From Hymenoscyphus infarciens (Eukaryota > Ascomycota > Leotiomycetes > Helotiales > Helotiaceae): DNA of 64,000 nt. Numbering within the stretch: position 1 is the first letter of the stretch; every line of letters starts with the position of its first letter. The position numbers were made by a program, and so were the translations under genes. This document shows, piece after piece, positions 37,720 to 48,766 of this stretch. The stretch covers positions 1-64,000 of the forward strand of contig LLCB01000206.1 in assembly GCA_001414345.1 (NCBI GenBank), in the 5' to 3' direction. The notes under the pieces were generated by a model that had not been told where the DNA came from, did no database searches, and worked only from the letters and a program-made list of their open reading frames with translations.

Positions 37720-39120
37720 ATAGTTACTTAGAGAAGATACTTATTAATATCTAAAGAGTAGTAAGTAAGTTATATATATAAGTAAAAAGCTAAAAAAGAA
37801 GATTTTTACTTACTTTATACCTCTTTATATTTATTTAATAATTCTTAGTATAGCTATAGATTTAGAGTTCTAGAAAAGCGAACTTTTAAAAGAGAGAATT
37901 ACTATAGTTTATTAGGTTTATTAGAAATATAATAAGACTAGATATTATTCTTTTAAATATAATATATATTTTAAGTTTTTATATATTCTTAAATTTTAAA
38001 ATAGATTTAATCTATATAAAGAAATAGTAGAGTAAACTAGTCTTACTAGCTTTCTATATAATACTAGCTAGCTCTAATAAGTTCTAAGAAATATATTTAA
38101 CTAGATATTAGTTTAATCTCTTTAAATAACTAGATAAGCTATTAAATACTTATTTTAAATAAAGTAGTAAGTAAGTTTAATAGCTATTTCTTACTAGTTA
38201 AGAAATATAAGATAAGGAAATAAGACTTACTTTTTAATACTTAAGATAAGACTTCTCTAGTTTCTTTAACTATAATTTAATATAGACGTTTCTTATTCTT
38301 TTACTAAATATAAAGTAATTATATAAGCTAAGAACTATAAAAGTACTTAATCTTAATATACTATAATAAACTTTAATAGATAATAGTAGTTTACTCTTAT
38401 TATAATAGTATACTATTCTAAATTACTAGTATTTATAAAACTGCTAATATCTCTAAGCTACTATTAATATCTCTAAGCTAAGATTATAAAGAACTAATAC
38501 TTATATAACTAAAGATAATAAAGGTATTAATATATAATATTTATATATAGAAGAGATTAAGGTTTAGATATTATATATTTAGCTTTTTAGCTCTTATTAT
38601 TTAGTATTAGCTATATTAGATAAGACTTAGTTATTATTATTATTAGACCTTAGTAGTTTCTAACCTCTTATATATAGATATTTATATTTAGTATAGAAGA
38701 GAGATAGCTTTTTCTTTTCTTCTATACTAGAGCCTAGTATTTATATATATTATTCTATCTTAAATATACTCTTATATATCTCTTTAGTAGTAGTATATAT
38801 TTTGTACTATTATACTTATAATCTATTCTAAAAAATCTTAGTATAATTTTTCTCTAAGCGTAGTTAATAAGATACTAATAAATTACTAATTAACTTATAT
38901 AGTTTAAAACCTTTAAATAATACTAGATAATAGCTCTAAAATAAGTATTAATATAAGTATATATCTTAATACTTTAAAGAGATAGCTTATTATACTTATT
39001 AATTAACTAAATAAAATCTAGACTAAGAACTATATACTCTTCTCTTAATATAGTTATCTTTTCTCTTTATCTTTTAATACTTTTAGAGTATTAATAGTAT
39101 AATCTTCTAAAAAGAGTATC
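37720..39120 (-). pseudogene. Degenerate integrase-core transposase of element 2
   Basis: The minus strand, ignoring stops, reads a segment IKIYTYINTYFRAIIQYYL near 38,970-38,910, where the family has G-RIY-FIDAYSR.IIWYY-GVSNRT. This is followed by VIYQYL and an FFRIDY block corresponding to the R-D-RG-E acid region. The downstream part (about 38,793-38,640) matches 43,955-44,100 closely. The C-terminal part would have been separated by the LINE inserted at 37,699. It is the same transposase type as in element 1. Not functional. Confidence 0.55.
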
Positions 39121-39767
39121 TTTATAAATAATTTAATAGATAACTAATTATTAAATATAGATTTAAAAGAAAGGAAATAAAATACCTATTTAGAAGATAA
39201 CTCTTTTACTTAATATTATTATATAAGAGACGTTTACTAAAACTTAACATAGCTTCTTACTTAAGCCTTCTTTTTAATATAATAAAGATTAACTTATCTT
39301 ACTCTTATCTCTATTTCTTATCTAGCTATTAAAGAATACTTAATAGATTAGATATTAATATTATAAATATAAAATTTAAAAGAATATTTATATAAAAACT
39401 TAACGTTTTTTTAATAAAAATAAGAGAAAATAACTTATTTAATAGTTTTAGTAGACTAATTTTTTTTAAAAAATATAAGAGTAGAATAGTAGAGAATAGT
39501 AGAGTATTTATAGAGTAGTACTATAAATAAAAGTTTAAATAAAGAATTAAATAGCTATTAAATAGAATTTTAATATTATTATAAGATATAACTTTTAAAT
39601 ATAAAGATTTTTATTTAGATAAAGAATGTTTATTAAATAAAAAGAGAAACTAAAGTTATTATTCTTAATATATAATAGTAGTAGTTAGTAACTAGATCTA
39701 CTGTTTATATAAGTAGTTCTTTTATATAAAATTCTTTAAAAAAAACTCTTTTATAACTATTTTCCTT

Positions 39768-40048
39768 ATCTAAATATACTTTTTATTACTTATTTAATTA
39801 TATCTACTAGTGTAATTAAGTAATAGAAGCTTTTTAAAAATTTAAAAATTTTATATTTTATGTTTTTATTTTAGCTAACTACCTATTAATATCTTCTATA
39901 GTATACTTTTTATTACTTGTTTAATTATATATACTAGTTTAAATAAGTAATAAAAGCTTTTTAAAAATTTAATAATTTTATGTTTTATGTTTTGTGTTTT
40001 CTGTTTTCTGTTTTTATATTAGCTAACTGCCTACTAATGCCCTCTGTA
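39768..40048. repeat. Tandemly duplicated right terminus of element 2
   Basis: About 130-150 bp of terminal sequence occur twice head to tail (39,768-39,900 and 39,901-40,048). Both contain TTTTTATTACTT, TAAGTAATA.AAGCTTTTTA, and an ending of the type TAGCTAACT.CCTA.TAAT...CT.TA. The inner copy carries more RIP changes than the outer one. Confidence 0.65.
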
Positions 40049-40788
40049 TTAAGGTAGACAGTAGTAGTAGTGATTTGCCTATTTCATATCTTAGGTATTT
40101 TTCGATTTTTCGCAAGGCTCGCGATCTCTACGAAAGCAAAGCGCTCTCTCTGTCGTAAGTGTTCTATACTATACGAAATATAGCCTAATCAGAGCTCTTA
40201 TTAAGAGGTTTATAAGGAAGTTTTAGGTAGAGATTAGTGTTAAAAAGTAATAATATTCTATAAAAGTAAAGGGCTTATAATTGATAAAGCTTAGACTTTT
40301 TTAAGATAATTAAAAGAAACTTTAGTTTTAAATTTTAAATTCGACGCTTTTACTCGCTCTTGCTCTCTCCTTCTCTCTCCTTTTTAATATAGATAGATTC
40401 TTCTTTAAAGGTAAGGAATTTAGGAGCTTATCTATAGACGCGTGTATATATACGAGCGCGCGAAGTAGTAAACTTCGCCTAAAACGTCTAATTTCGTTGC
40501 TTATTCTTTTAAAAGAAGCGATTTTATAAAAGTAGAGGATTAGCGAAAAAAGAAGAGAGTAATCAGGTAACCGTATAATATAAGGCTATTCCTAAATACT
40601 AAGAGCACTGACTATTTCTTAAAAGAGGATACGTAATCTCGATAGTCTCTTAAAATACTTTAAAACTACAAAGCTAGCATCTGTAGTCTCTACTCCGCTT
40701 TCTTAAATTCCACTTTTTAATCCTAGCTAGCTTACTTATAGAGATAAAAACCCTTATTAGAGTATACTAGACATAGTAAGAGAGTGTT
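40049..40788. other. RIP-mutated sequence, unassigned
   Basis: AT-rich with a few less mutated CG-containing patches (40,090-40,150 and 40,435-40,480). No frame, inverted repeat or family recognised. Probably an old repeat fragment. Confidence 0.4.
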
Positions 40789-40796
40789 CTAGATAC

Positions 40797-41561
40797 TAGT
40801 ATAGTCGATAGTATTATTATAATAAAATACTATAGTATTTTAGATTAATATATTATTATAATATCCTAGTAGTATATATCTAAATACGCTATAATACGAT
40901 CGTAATATTATGATATTATATAGTATATCTTTTAATAACTTATAAGTACTAAAACCTACTTTTTCTTAAAATAAGGCTATTTACACTTTTTCTCTTTTAT
41001 TACTTACTTATTAGACTAAAATAATTTTTATTTATCGATTTAGTTAATATTTGCCTATATTTAAAGAGTAAAACTTAGTAGAATTTAATATACTAGTTTA
41101 TTATATTCTAGCTAGTAATCTAACGTTGTTGTCGTCGAATTAGTACTTAGTATTAAGAGATTTCTAAACATGTTTTCATCTCGTATAGGCTACCTTTTTA
41201 ACCTTATAATACTTAGGTTAATTTAAGAGCTATTTATATAATTATTTTTTTAAAATACTCTATTTAAATAGATTTATAATTCTAGCTATTCAGCTATATA
41301 CTTTTTATATTATATATTATACTATATAAAGCTAAAATAAAAGGCTAAAAAGAAGTAGAGTAAAATCCAGAGTAAAAAGCTTAAATATTATAGCTTAGTA
41401 ATACTACGATATTATCATAATATCGATTAAAATACTAATAATATAAAGGATAATATTATTAGATATCGTAGCATTTAAATAGTATAAATAGTATATATTA
41501 AAGTAGGTTTCCAATAATATATCGTAGTAGTATAATATTCTAAATACTATCGACTACACTG
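40797..41561. mobile_element. 765-bp hAT-like non-autonomous element
   Basis: Terminal inverted repeats of 19 bp (left TAGTATAGTCGATAGTATT, right inverted CAGTGTAGTCGATAGTATT; the two mismatches are RIP-type transitions). They are flanked by a perfect 8-bp duplication CTAGATAC (40789-40796 and 41562-41569). CAGTG-type ends with 8-bp duplications are characteristic of hAT elements. The inside is AT-rich and non-coding. Confidence 0.8.
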
Positions 41562-41569
41562 CTAGATAC

Positions 41570-43289
41570 TCATCTTACTTTTGTAGGAGATACTTTAGCG
41601 CTGGGCGCAGTAGTAGCTAGGTGACCTCAATTATACTCGGTTTGTAGATTAAAGTCCTTAACTATATAGCTTTACATTTCTAGTTACTCATTCGCATAAT
41701 TTAGACGAAGCATTCTTTTAGGCTCTAACCTTTGAACTAGGGTTTTAAAAATAAGAAACCTTCAAGTACTTATTGCAAATGGAACTCCCCGGCTGCGACT
41801 AATAGCCTAGTATTCAGGAGAATATCTTCTACATTTTGGAGGAATAAAACAAGTTTCTAATAAATTATATATACTGACACGTTGACTGATTTTAATAGAA
41901 GATGTTACAAATACTAATAGATGAGAATATAGATACTTTAGCATTTTCTCTATGCTTATTTCTTCGATTAAATCTATTAACTTATAGTAAGAGAAAATAC
42001 ACCTTCTTATCTCTACTGACGGATCGCTTAAAGAACTAGCTGCTCCCGCTGGAATGTTAGGTATAATTCCTAGTAGTTCGGTGATGATTCACTATAGAAC
42101 TCATATGTTAATCGCGTTACTCGGTGGTTGAACCACGCCGATAATAAGAAATGAGTTGAAAAAAGAGTTAAAATATAGAGGGTTTAATGTTTTAAGTTAT
42201 CTACTATATTTGACTTAGTTATACTAGGCTTCTGATGCGTCTTTTTATAGTAAGTATAGATGTAACGTTGATTATTATTATAAAATTTTCAAGCGTTGTC
42301 TTGAGATTAAAGGTAAATAAAAGAGTCTTTGTTAGAAAGGTCTTAGATATTAACAGTAGTAAGATAACTACTTTCTAATCCCAACGTCTTAAGATTAAGT
42401 TTGTAGAACTCTTAAGCTTTTAGGGAATTGTTGTAGATCGCTTTTTAAGCCACTTCTATCATTTTTTAGAGGACTTCAGGTCTTTAAGAGAAGGATTTGT
42501 ACGAGGAGAAGGGATTATGAGTAGAAGGTGTTCTAAGAGGTGGAGAAAGTGGAAAGATGAGGAGGTATATAATGTTATATAGGACAGGTAGAATAAGTGT
42601 TTATGTTTAAGAGGCGGTTATAATTAGTTTAGAAAGAGGCCTTAGTAAGGGACTTTTAGGTGAAAATGCTTTTAAGTATAACTTATTTTCTCTCTACTTA
42701 TTCTACCTTTTATTCTATATCTACTCTAATCTAAAACTATCGCTTAATATCTTATCACTACTATAGATCTCTATATTAAAGGTTTTTCTTTATACGCTTT
42801 TTATTTATTTTATACTTTTTAGGTATTACTTCAACGTTATATTTTACGGAATTCGAGACAATTTTTCAGTAGTATAAATGTAAGTAATACGTTTTTAAAA
42901 GAGAGGGAATTAGTATATAACCTTCTACGTTCTACGTACTATTTCAATTTTTGTTACCTACTAGGTGTTTTAGGTACTAAATTTTAGGGAAATTCAAGTT
43001 AGTACAGGTTCTCTTTTTCCTTGAGTCTACTAAGAAGAATACCTATTCTAGAAAGCTTCACTTACTAAGTGCGATATTAACTAGTTATGCTTCCACTTTA
43101 GAGCTAGAGATAGTTAGTATATTAATTATGTCTCTTGAATACGATTTTTAGAGTAATATTTATATTAATGTTCATTTATTAAGAAGGTATATCTAACTTA
43201 ATAACACTTATAAAATAGTATGTTTAGCTAAGTAGAGTAGAGTTGTTACTATAACTATACTAAACTCTACTTATTTCTTATACTATATA
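41570..43289. other. Partly RIP-mutated sequence, unassigned
   Basis: Less AT-rich than the surrounding elements, with GA-rich parts near 42,470-42,650. No open frame over 60 codons, no splice-consistent gene and no repeat pair seen. It may be mutated former intergenic or genic DNA. Confidence 0.4.
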
Positions 43290-43291
43290 TA

Positions 43292-43761
43292 GTAAGTTAC
43301 GAGTTAAGCTTGAATTTACCTACTTTTTTTACTTTTTAAAAAAGTCCTTGATTTTCCCTCCTTTTTAAGAACTCTTTCACCTATTTATTAATAATAACAT
43401 ATATTAGTATACTCTATATAACAGAAAACAAGAGCTCTATATGTCCTCTATTACTCTATAAACTTTATATAATAAAAATAGATAATTTTATATCTGTCTT
43501 AATTTTTATAAGGTCTTAGTATATCTTATCGATTAACCTTACTAGAGTATATAAGAGTAGTGAAAAAAAATTTAAAAAAGGGGTTTTTTTAAGAATTATC
43601 TATTTTTTAGTTTACTTTTATTATACTTACTTTAAATTAATAAGTATTATAGAAGTATATTTATTTTCTGTCTTCTAAAGAAGAGAGAGAGAAAGCTTTG
43701 CAAAAAAAAAAGCTCGGATTACAAAAAAAGTGAACAAATTTAAGCTTAACTCGCAACTTAT
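43292..43761. mobile_element. 470-bp Tc1/mariner-like non-autonomous element
   Basis: Inverted repeats of about 40 bp. Left is GTAAGTTACGAGTTAAGCTT, right inverted is ATAAGTTGCGAGTTAAGCTT, and both continue into AATTT..ACTTTTTT. TA dinucleotides flank both sides (43290-43291 and 43762-43763). The interior has no coding frame. Superfamily is assigned from the TA target and repeat style only. Confidence 0.65.
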
Positions 43762-43954
43762 TATAGCATTATCTAAGATATAATCATAGTGATTTGATAA
43801 GGATCCTAGATATGTAGAAAAACGATATCTATCTAGATAACACTTGTGAAAACTTCTTTTTCAGGAATGTTTAGAATATTCGGCTTATATAACACAAATA
43901 TCGTGATTTCGTAGATGTGTAGGAAAATGAGCCTGTAATAGCACGAAATACACA

Positions 43955-45000
43955 CTACTACTGAAGAGGTATATAGGAGTGCGTTCGAGGCAGAATAACA
44001 TATGTAAATACTAGGCTCTAGTACGGAAGAAAAGGAAAAACTAGGCCTTTTCTAACTCTAGGAGAGTAGACAGCTATATATAAGAGATTAGACAATATAA
44101 AAGAGATACGAAACTGAATAGCGATATACGTCGGCTAATATAAAAGCCTAAACTCTATAAAGTACGTCTAAAAGCCTAGACGTACGTAACCTTCCTAAAT
44201 TAGATAATATAAAATAATAACTACTGAAACCTTATATATATAGTATATACTACGTAATCTCGACTAAATAGAATAGTATGCTATTATATCCTCTTTCCTT
44301 AAAAAAGACTTATCCTCGAGTCTATCTATCTTATCGTTATCAAGGTCGAATCGAGATATATATATTATTTTAGTAGAAGGTCGTAAGTAAGAGTCGGGTT
44401 TTAGTTCTAAATTATAACCGACCTAATTTAAAGTAAGTATTCGCGTTTACTAAAAGAGTATAGGTCTAATCCTATCTAGGCTGTCTTATAGGTTAGGTAG
44501 AAGTTTAGAGTAAAGTCGGAAAAAGTTTAGAGTAGAGTTATAGTTAGATTAATAGTAATAACTTAGCTAAGAGCTCACTTCTAAGTTTCGCTCTAATAGA
44601 GAGCGTCTTTCGACTAATTCGTATTCGATTTAAATTTAAATAAAACATCTAGTCTACTAGAAGTGAAAAGAAAGTAAGACTCTTATTAGAGTTAGTAGAG
44701 TTTTAGCTAGTATAGCCGAATATTAATATATTTAAAATTATTATTTAAAGTATAGAATAATAGAAAGAGTAGTTTTAGCTAGTTAAATAAACTTAATATC
44801 GAAGTTATTATATTATCCGAGTATCTAAGGATAAAAGTATTATCTTATTTCTCTTACGATTTAGGTCTAAATCAAGGTACTTAAGGACTTATTTATTATT
44901 ATCTTCCGAATTTAAAGAAGAGTTGTTATCGGATTATAGAGAGTTTAGAGCTAAGGTATATTTTATATATAGAAGAACTATTCCGATTCTAGTATCTCTC
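43955..45000 (+). pseudogene. Fragment of an integrase-core transposase (element 3)
   Basis: Bases 43,955-44,041 align without gaps to the inverted sequence 38,793-38,707 of element 2, and all differences are transitions. The plus frame (KRYIGVRSRQNNICKYQALV) is the same transposase region, followed by further decayed coding sequence to about 45,000. The N-terminal part and both transposon ends are missing, so this is a truncated copy. It abuts a truncated host gene at about 45,000-45,050. It is less RIP-mutated than element 2. Confidence 0.6.
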
Positions 45001-45425
45001 TAAGTATAACTATACTTGAAAAGCGACCTTTTATAGTGTAAACTCCTAATCAAAATGATGCCCTCGTTTTCCCGTGGCTTTTTCGTATTCTTGATATACT
45101 CCCTCTCAATCCCCTTGGTCTTTTCCAAGAGTTTCAGAAGCTGTGCCTCGCTTATCGTCCTCTTATCTCTCTCGTCTGTCGACTTTTCAAAAGAAGAATA
45201 TAGCCACATCTCAGTGTTAGGACCTTTTTCAAAATCCAAGAATGCAACTAGGAAGTTGTCCTCATCATGGAAGGTGGATAGGATGAGGGAATTTGGCGTT
45301 TGGCCGCCATTGATTTTCATGAGTTGGAGTCTACGAAGCGTGGGGAGGGAATGCGGTAGGTGTTGCGTGAGGAGGGCGAGTATTTCGGGGGTTGGGTGGG
45401 GGTGAGATTGAATAGCAGGTTCCAT
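45000..45425 (-). pseudogene. Truncated GNAT/FR47-like acyltransferase gene, N-terminal part
   Basis: The start ATG is 45425-45423 (MEPAIQSHPHPTPEILALL). The frame shows a fungal acyl-CoA N-acyltransferase (FR47/glycine N-acyltransferase-like) N-terminal region: LPTLRRLQLMKING, SLILSTF and VAFLDFEKGP.TEMWLYSS. The frame leaves family-like sequence at about 45,050 and ends at 45,000 in AT-rich transposon DNA after about 141 codons. The catalytic acetyl-CoA-binding half is therefore absent. A longer frame starting at 45,479 extends into an inserted element, so I take 45,425 as the original start. Family assignment is moderate; truncation is clear from the composition break. Confidence 0.55.
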
Positions 45426-45431
45426 TTTTGC

Positions 45432-46126
45432 TAGGTCTGCACAACGAATAAAAGCTACGAATATATTCAGAATATTCACGATTTTCCACGGATAAAATAC
45501 CCTTCGAATTATTCAAGAATAAGGAGCGTTTAGGGTGTAAATAGCAGTCGTTTATTCATGAATATTCTGTATTCTCCACCCTTTTGGTATGGTTTCCCAC
45601 TTATCTAAATATATATGAAAATCCCTTGAAGTTAGTCGCTTTCGTCATCTCGATTAGGCTACGCCAAGGCGTTTCTGGGCTAAAAAGTGGATAAGTTATT
45701 AAATGAGGTGAAAAGAGTAGAGCCTTTCGAAGTTTCGACCCTTTTGAAACCTTAGTTTAAAGGTCACGTGTATAATGTTTTAGAAAGTGGGGTGTCATGT
45801 GATACCCTTTGACATGATACCCTATTTCGCATAATATAAGTGATAAAGAGTAGAGACGATAGTAATCTATTAATAAAATTAAAAGTAAGTGAATTTATAG
45901 TTTAGTTGTGTTTAAATATATATATAAAAAGGGAGTAAAATTCAACTTATACGAACTCTCTATACTAAGACCTAGGGGGCGGATATTAAGCTTAATAAAT
46001 AGAAACTATTCGTAATATATTCATTTAAGCTCTTATTACTCGAATAATCGCTCGAATACTATATATTTATTTAATATTTATAATGAATAATTAATATTTT
46101 ATTCATCTATTCGTTGTGTAGACCTA
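45432..46126. mobile_element. 695-bp hAT-like element in the leader of the truncated gene
   Basis: Inverted ends TAGGTCTGCACAACGAATA (left) and TAGGTCTACACAACGAATA (right, inverted) are flanked by a perfect 8-bp duplication ATTTTTGC (45424-45431 and 46127-46134). The duplication overlaps the first base of the start codon region (CAT at 45423-45425), so the insertion lies about 6 bp upstream of the ATG on the minus strand. No coding capacity. Short hAT-type ends and an 8-bp duplication support hAT; the right half is more AT-rich than the left. Confidence 0.82.
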
Positions 46127-46134
46127 ATTTTTGC

Positions 46135-46547
46135 GGGCTTGCGAGTTCTTGTTTAGGTATTCTTGGTGTTTGTTAGTCTTACTACTTGACATAGAAGGAG
46201 AACTTTGTAGGTTTGATATAGATGTGAGAGTGATGGATTTAAGAGTCATCCTACCGATGTGATATTAGGCCTAGAACCTAAGGCTAAAACGCTTACGTGT
46301 GCTCACGTGCGCGCTAGAATTAGTAACGAAAAGGCTCTTATTATATATTATAAATAATACTCTTATATTATTCTAAATACCCTCACTTTATTAGTAGAAC
46401 CTTTGTCCGTAGCCTTGTTAATAGCTCTTAGACGAGTACTTAACCTGGGCTTATCCCTCCGTAGAAATACAAGCGATTTACACCTATTCTTTCTATTACA
46501 CCGAGGCGAAGTCGGATCACGTGCGACCGAGACTACTATAAATACCT
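46135..46547. other. Former upstream region of the truncated gene, with a RIP-like patch
   Basis: 46,135-46,260 continues the host sequence interrupted by the hAT-like element. 46,260-46,400 is AT-rich and may be a small repeat remnant. 46,480-46,560 carries CACGTGCG and TATAAATA and looks promoter-like. No gene certain. Confidence 0.35.
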
Positions 46548-46739
46548 ATGCCACCAGTTCAATACATCGGGCTTTGCTCTTTTCTTAACCAAATTTCCGG
46601 TTGGAAAAGGGCATGGCTCCGAACTCGCTTCTATGGGTTCAAGTTTCGGGATAAGACGGTGCTGGCTATGGGCGAGAAGGGCTATAAGCACGGCTTTTCC
46701 TCTGATGACTACCCAGGAGCCAAGAGACGAAAGATGTAA
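46548..46739 (+). CDS. Small ORF of 63 codons, hypothetical
   Basis: An open frame starting MPPVQYIGLCSFLNQ and ending GAKRRKM, with a Trp/Arg-rich middle. A TATAAATA sequence lies 20 bp upstream, which could equally be chance. The basic end looks like the C-terminus of a nuclear protein, so this could also be a gene remnant. No family recognised. Confidence 0.2.
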   Translation: MPPVQYIGLCSFLNQISGWKRAWLRTRFYGFKFRDKTVLAMGEKGYKHGFSSDDYPGAKRRKM

Positions 46740-48766
46740 TAAGGAAATAATAGCGAATTAGAAAATGACTATTCCAGTCAATTTTCAATGACATCGCAGT
46801 TTCGGGTTGATAGGATAGGTATTTCTCAACTGCGATTCATTATCTAGGTAAATGAACTTGTCAATAACAACTCTCTTGACAGCAAATCCACCTAAGCGAG
46901 ACGTAATAGAAGATCAAAATTTCTTCCTATGACAGACATAGAGTAAGAGCCTAAGTTGAATGAATACGTAAGTGTTCAGAATCAAAAGGCTTAGTGCAGA
47001 ATTATACAATTGAAGATGCTACTTCTAGTTCCGCCTAGACCCACCATTCATCATCTAGTTTGGAGAAATTAATCAGTACAGAGTTTATATAGTAAGAGAG
47101 AGATGACTATGTGGTTGCGAGGCTTTCAAAAAGAGTCTTATAATAGGAAAAAAGAAAAGAACTAGAGGTTCCTATCTCGTGCCTAGTTTGAAGCGACGTA
47201 TAAGTGACATGGCAAACACGCGACGCCAAGTCAAAGATATAAACTTTGGGGAGGAAACCGCTGGAACTTGATCCAATTCCAGATTCGAAATTCTAACACG
47301 CAACCCCAGTCTCTCAAACCTTTAACAACTAACAAATACAATACTTTCAAACTCGCCATCTTGCGTGAAATTGGATACAGGAAAAGCAAAAAATAAGAAA
47401 GAGCTAATACAAAAAGGACTAATAATAAGCGCAAACCAGTGGTTCAAATACTGCAAGTTCCCAGATCTAGGGGGAAGGTCCGGACCTTCAAGAATACTAG
47501 GAATTGACTTCTCCTGACGCTGAAAAGGGAACCTCGGTAATACACAATAGGTGTTCCCGCGTCACCTTCTCCCAAAAGGTAAAAAATAAACGAAGAAATT
47601 GATTTCGATGGCAGGAATCTATTTGACAACAACTCACTCCTTAAGTTTCAAAGAAAGATTTCCTCGCCATAAGGAACTGCTATAACTATATCTTGCTCGG
47701 CGTATGCTACAAGAAACATCGACCATGAGATTCTCCCTACAGTAGGAAAATAAACCATAGAGCAGACAAGGGGAGTTTTGAAATTTGACTTCTTACCTGG
47801 GAGCCATAATATTCTGTGAATTTAAATGCCAACCCCCCCTCCCACCCCCACACGATATCCTTCATCACCTCGAATTTTCAGTCGAGCTTGAATGATATGT
47901 TTTATCTACCACCGGACCGAGAGGATATCGATTTACGTAGTGAGTTAGTTAGTTAGCCTTCGATTCCTTCATTCTTTGGTTCACATACTCTCTCCTCAAG
48001 ACGAAAAATAAAAACAAGAAGTAATCAACATCCACAACCCATCATCCTATAAATTCCACCATATCCCTGAAACACGACGACAAATTCAACGAGACCTCGC
48101 CTGGATTAAGGTTCTTGACTCCTGGCTGTGTGTACAATCGACTACAACCCCCCCCCCCCAACAGCTTCCAAGAAAGAAACAAACCTTAAACCTCTCCCAA
48201 CCCTCTCTCCCTTTTCTACTATATAAAAAACAAAGCGAACGAAGATGCTAGGTTCGACAACACAAACTCTTCCGACACTAAATCCACTTCTTACAATAAG
48301 GTGGTATTGGAAAGGAGCTTATATAAGTGAATTGAGACTCGATATATGTAATAGTATAGTAACGTAAATAGACTTCGAGGCTCGTACTCCCTTCTATCCT
48401 CAGTTTAACAATAATACCACTTCTATACCCACTTATTTGCAATAGGTGGAAAGAAATACCTAAAGCTTAGCAGGAATCTTAACAGAATACAACACGATTA
48501 CAGCTGAGGTATCAAGGGACTGGAGAGGATGCGAGGAGTGTTCCCACCCAATCACCAGTGGTAGAAATGTTGTCAAGAGTTTGGATTTCTATTCGTGGTT
48601 AGGAGAGGGGAAGCGAAGGGCCAAAACATTGTCTTTGGAGATAATTTCGTATGTTGCATCTCGTCCTAACACCCCCCTGCAAATGCTACACCGTCCCAAA
48701 TGCCAAGTAATTATACAAGCCCAGTCAAAAACGCAAAAACGCCTTCAAACAAACCATCCCATGCTA
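46740..48766. other. 2-kb intergenic region, no gene recognised
   Basis: Normal composition. 47,950-48,240 is pyrimidine/adenine-rich with a run of 12 C (48148-48159), like a fungal 5' leader. A 40-codon ORF starts at 48,245 (MLGSTTQTLPTLNPLL) and ends at 48,367. It might be a small gene, an upstream ORF or noncoding RNA. No domain or tRNA seen. Confidence 0.4.

Larger units (their letters stand above)
31191..40048 (-). mobile_element. Second inverted-repeat transposon with integrase-core transposase (element 2)
   Basis: The left end at about 31,191 (TATAGAAGAACATTAG) matches, inverted, the right end at 40,048 (TACAGAGGGCATTAGTAGGC). Long imperfect inverted repeats extend to about 31,455 and 39,550. 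Beyond the terminal 27 bases lie AAAACAT/AAAATAT heptads, copies of TTTTATG, TTTTGTG and TTTTCTG on the right. A LINE is nested at 31,974-37,698, so the element itself was about 3.1 kb. The transposase frame is on minus (about 39,120-37,720). The left end overlaps or abuts the right end of element 1. No clean target duplication seen. Confidence 0.65.

Noticed and set aside
24330..45000. Starship-type giant element
   Set aside because: I found no DUF3435 tyrosine recombinase frame; the coding remnants are rve-like transposases and a LINE, each with its own ends.
45055..45405. 116-codon plus-strand ORF
   Set aside because: Antisense to the truncated acyltransferase-like gene, whose minus-strand frame has recognisable family sequence.
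45426..45479. N-terminal extension of the truncated acyltransferase frame
   Set aside because: These 18 codons lie in the inserted hAT-like element and its target duplication, so they are not original coding sequence.
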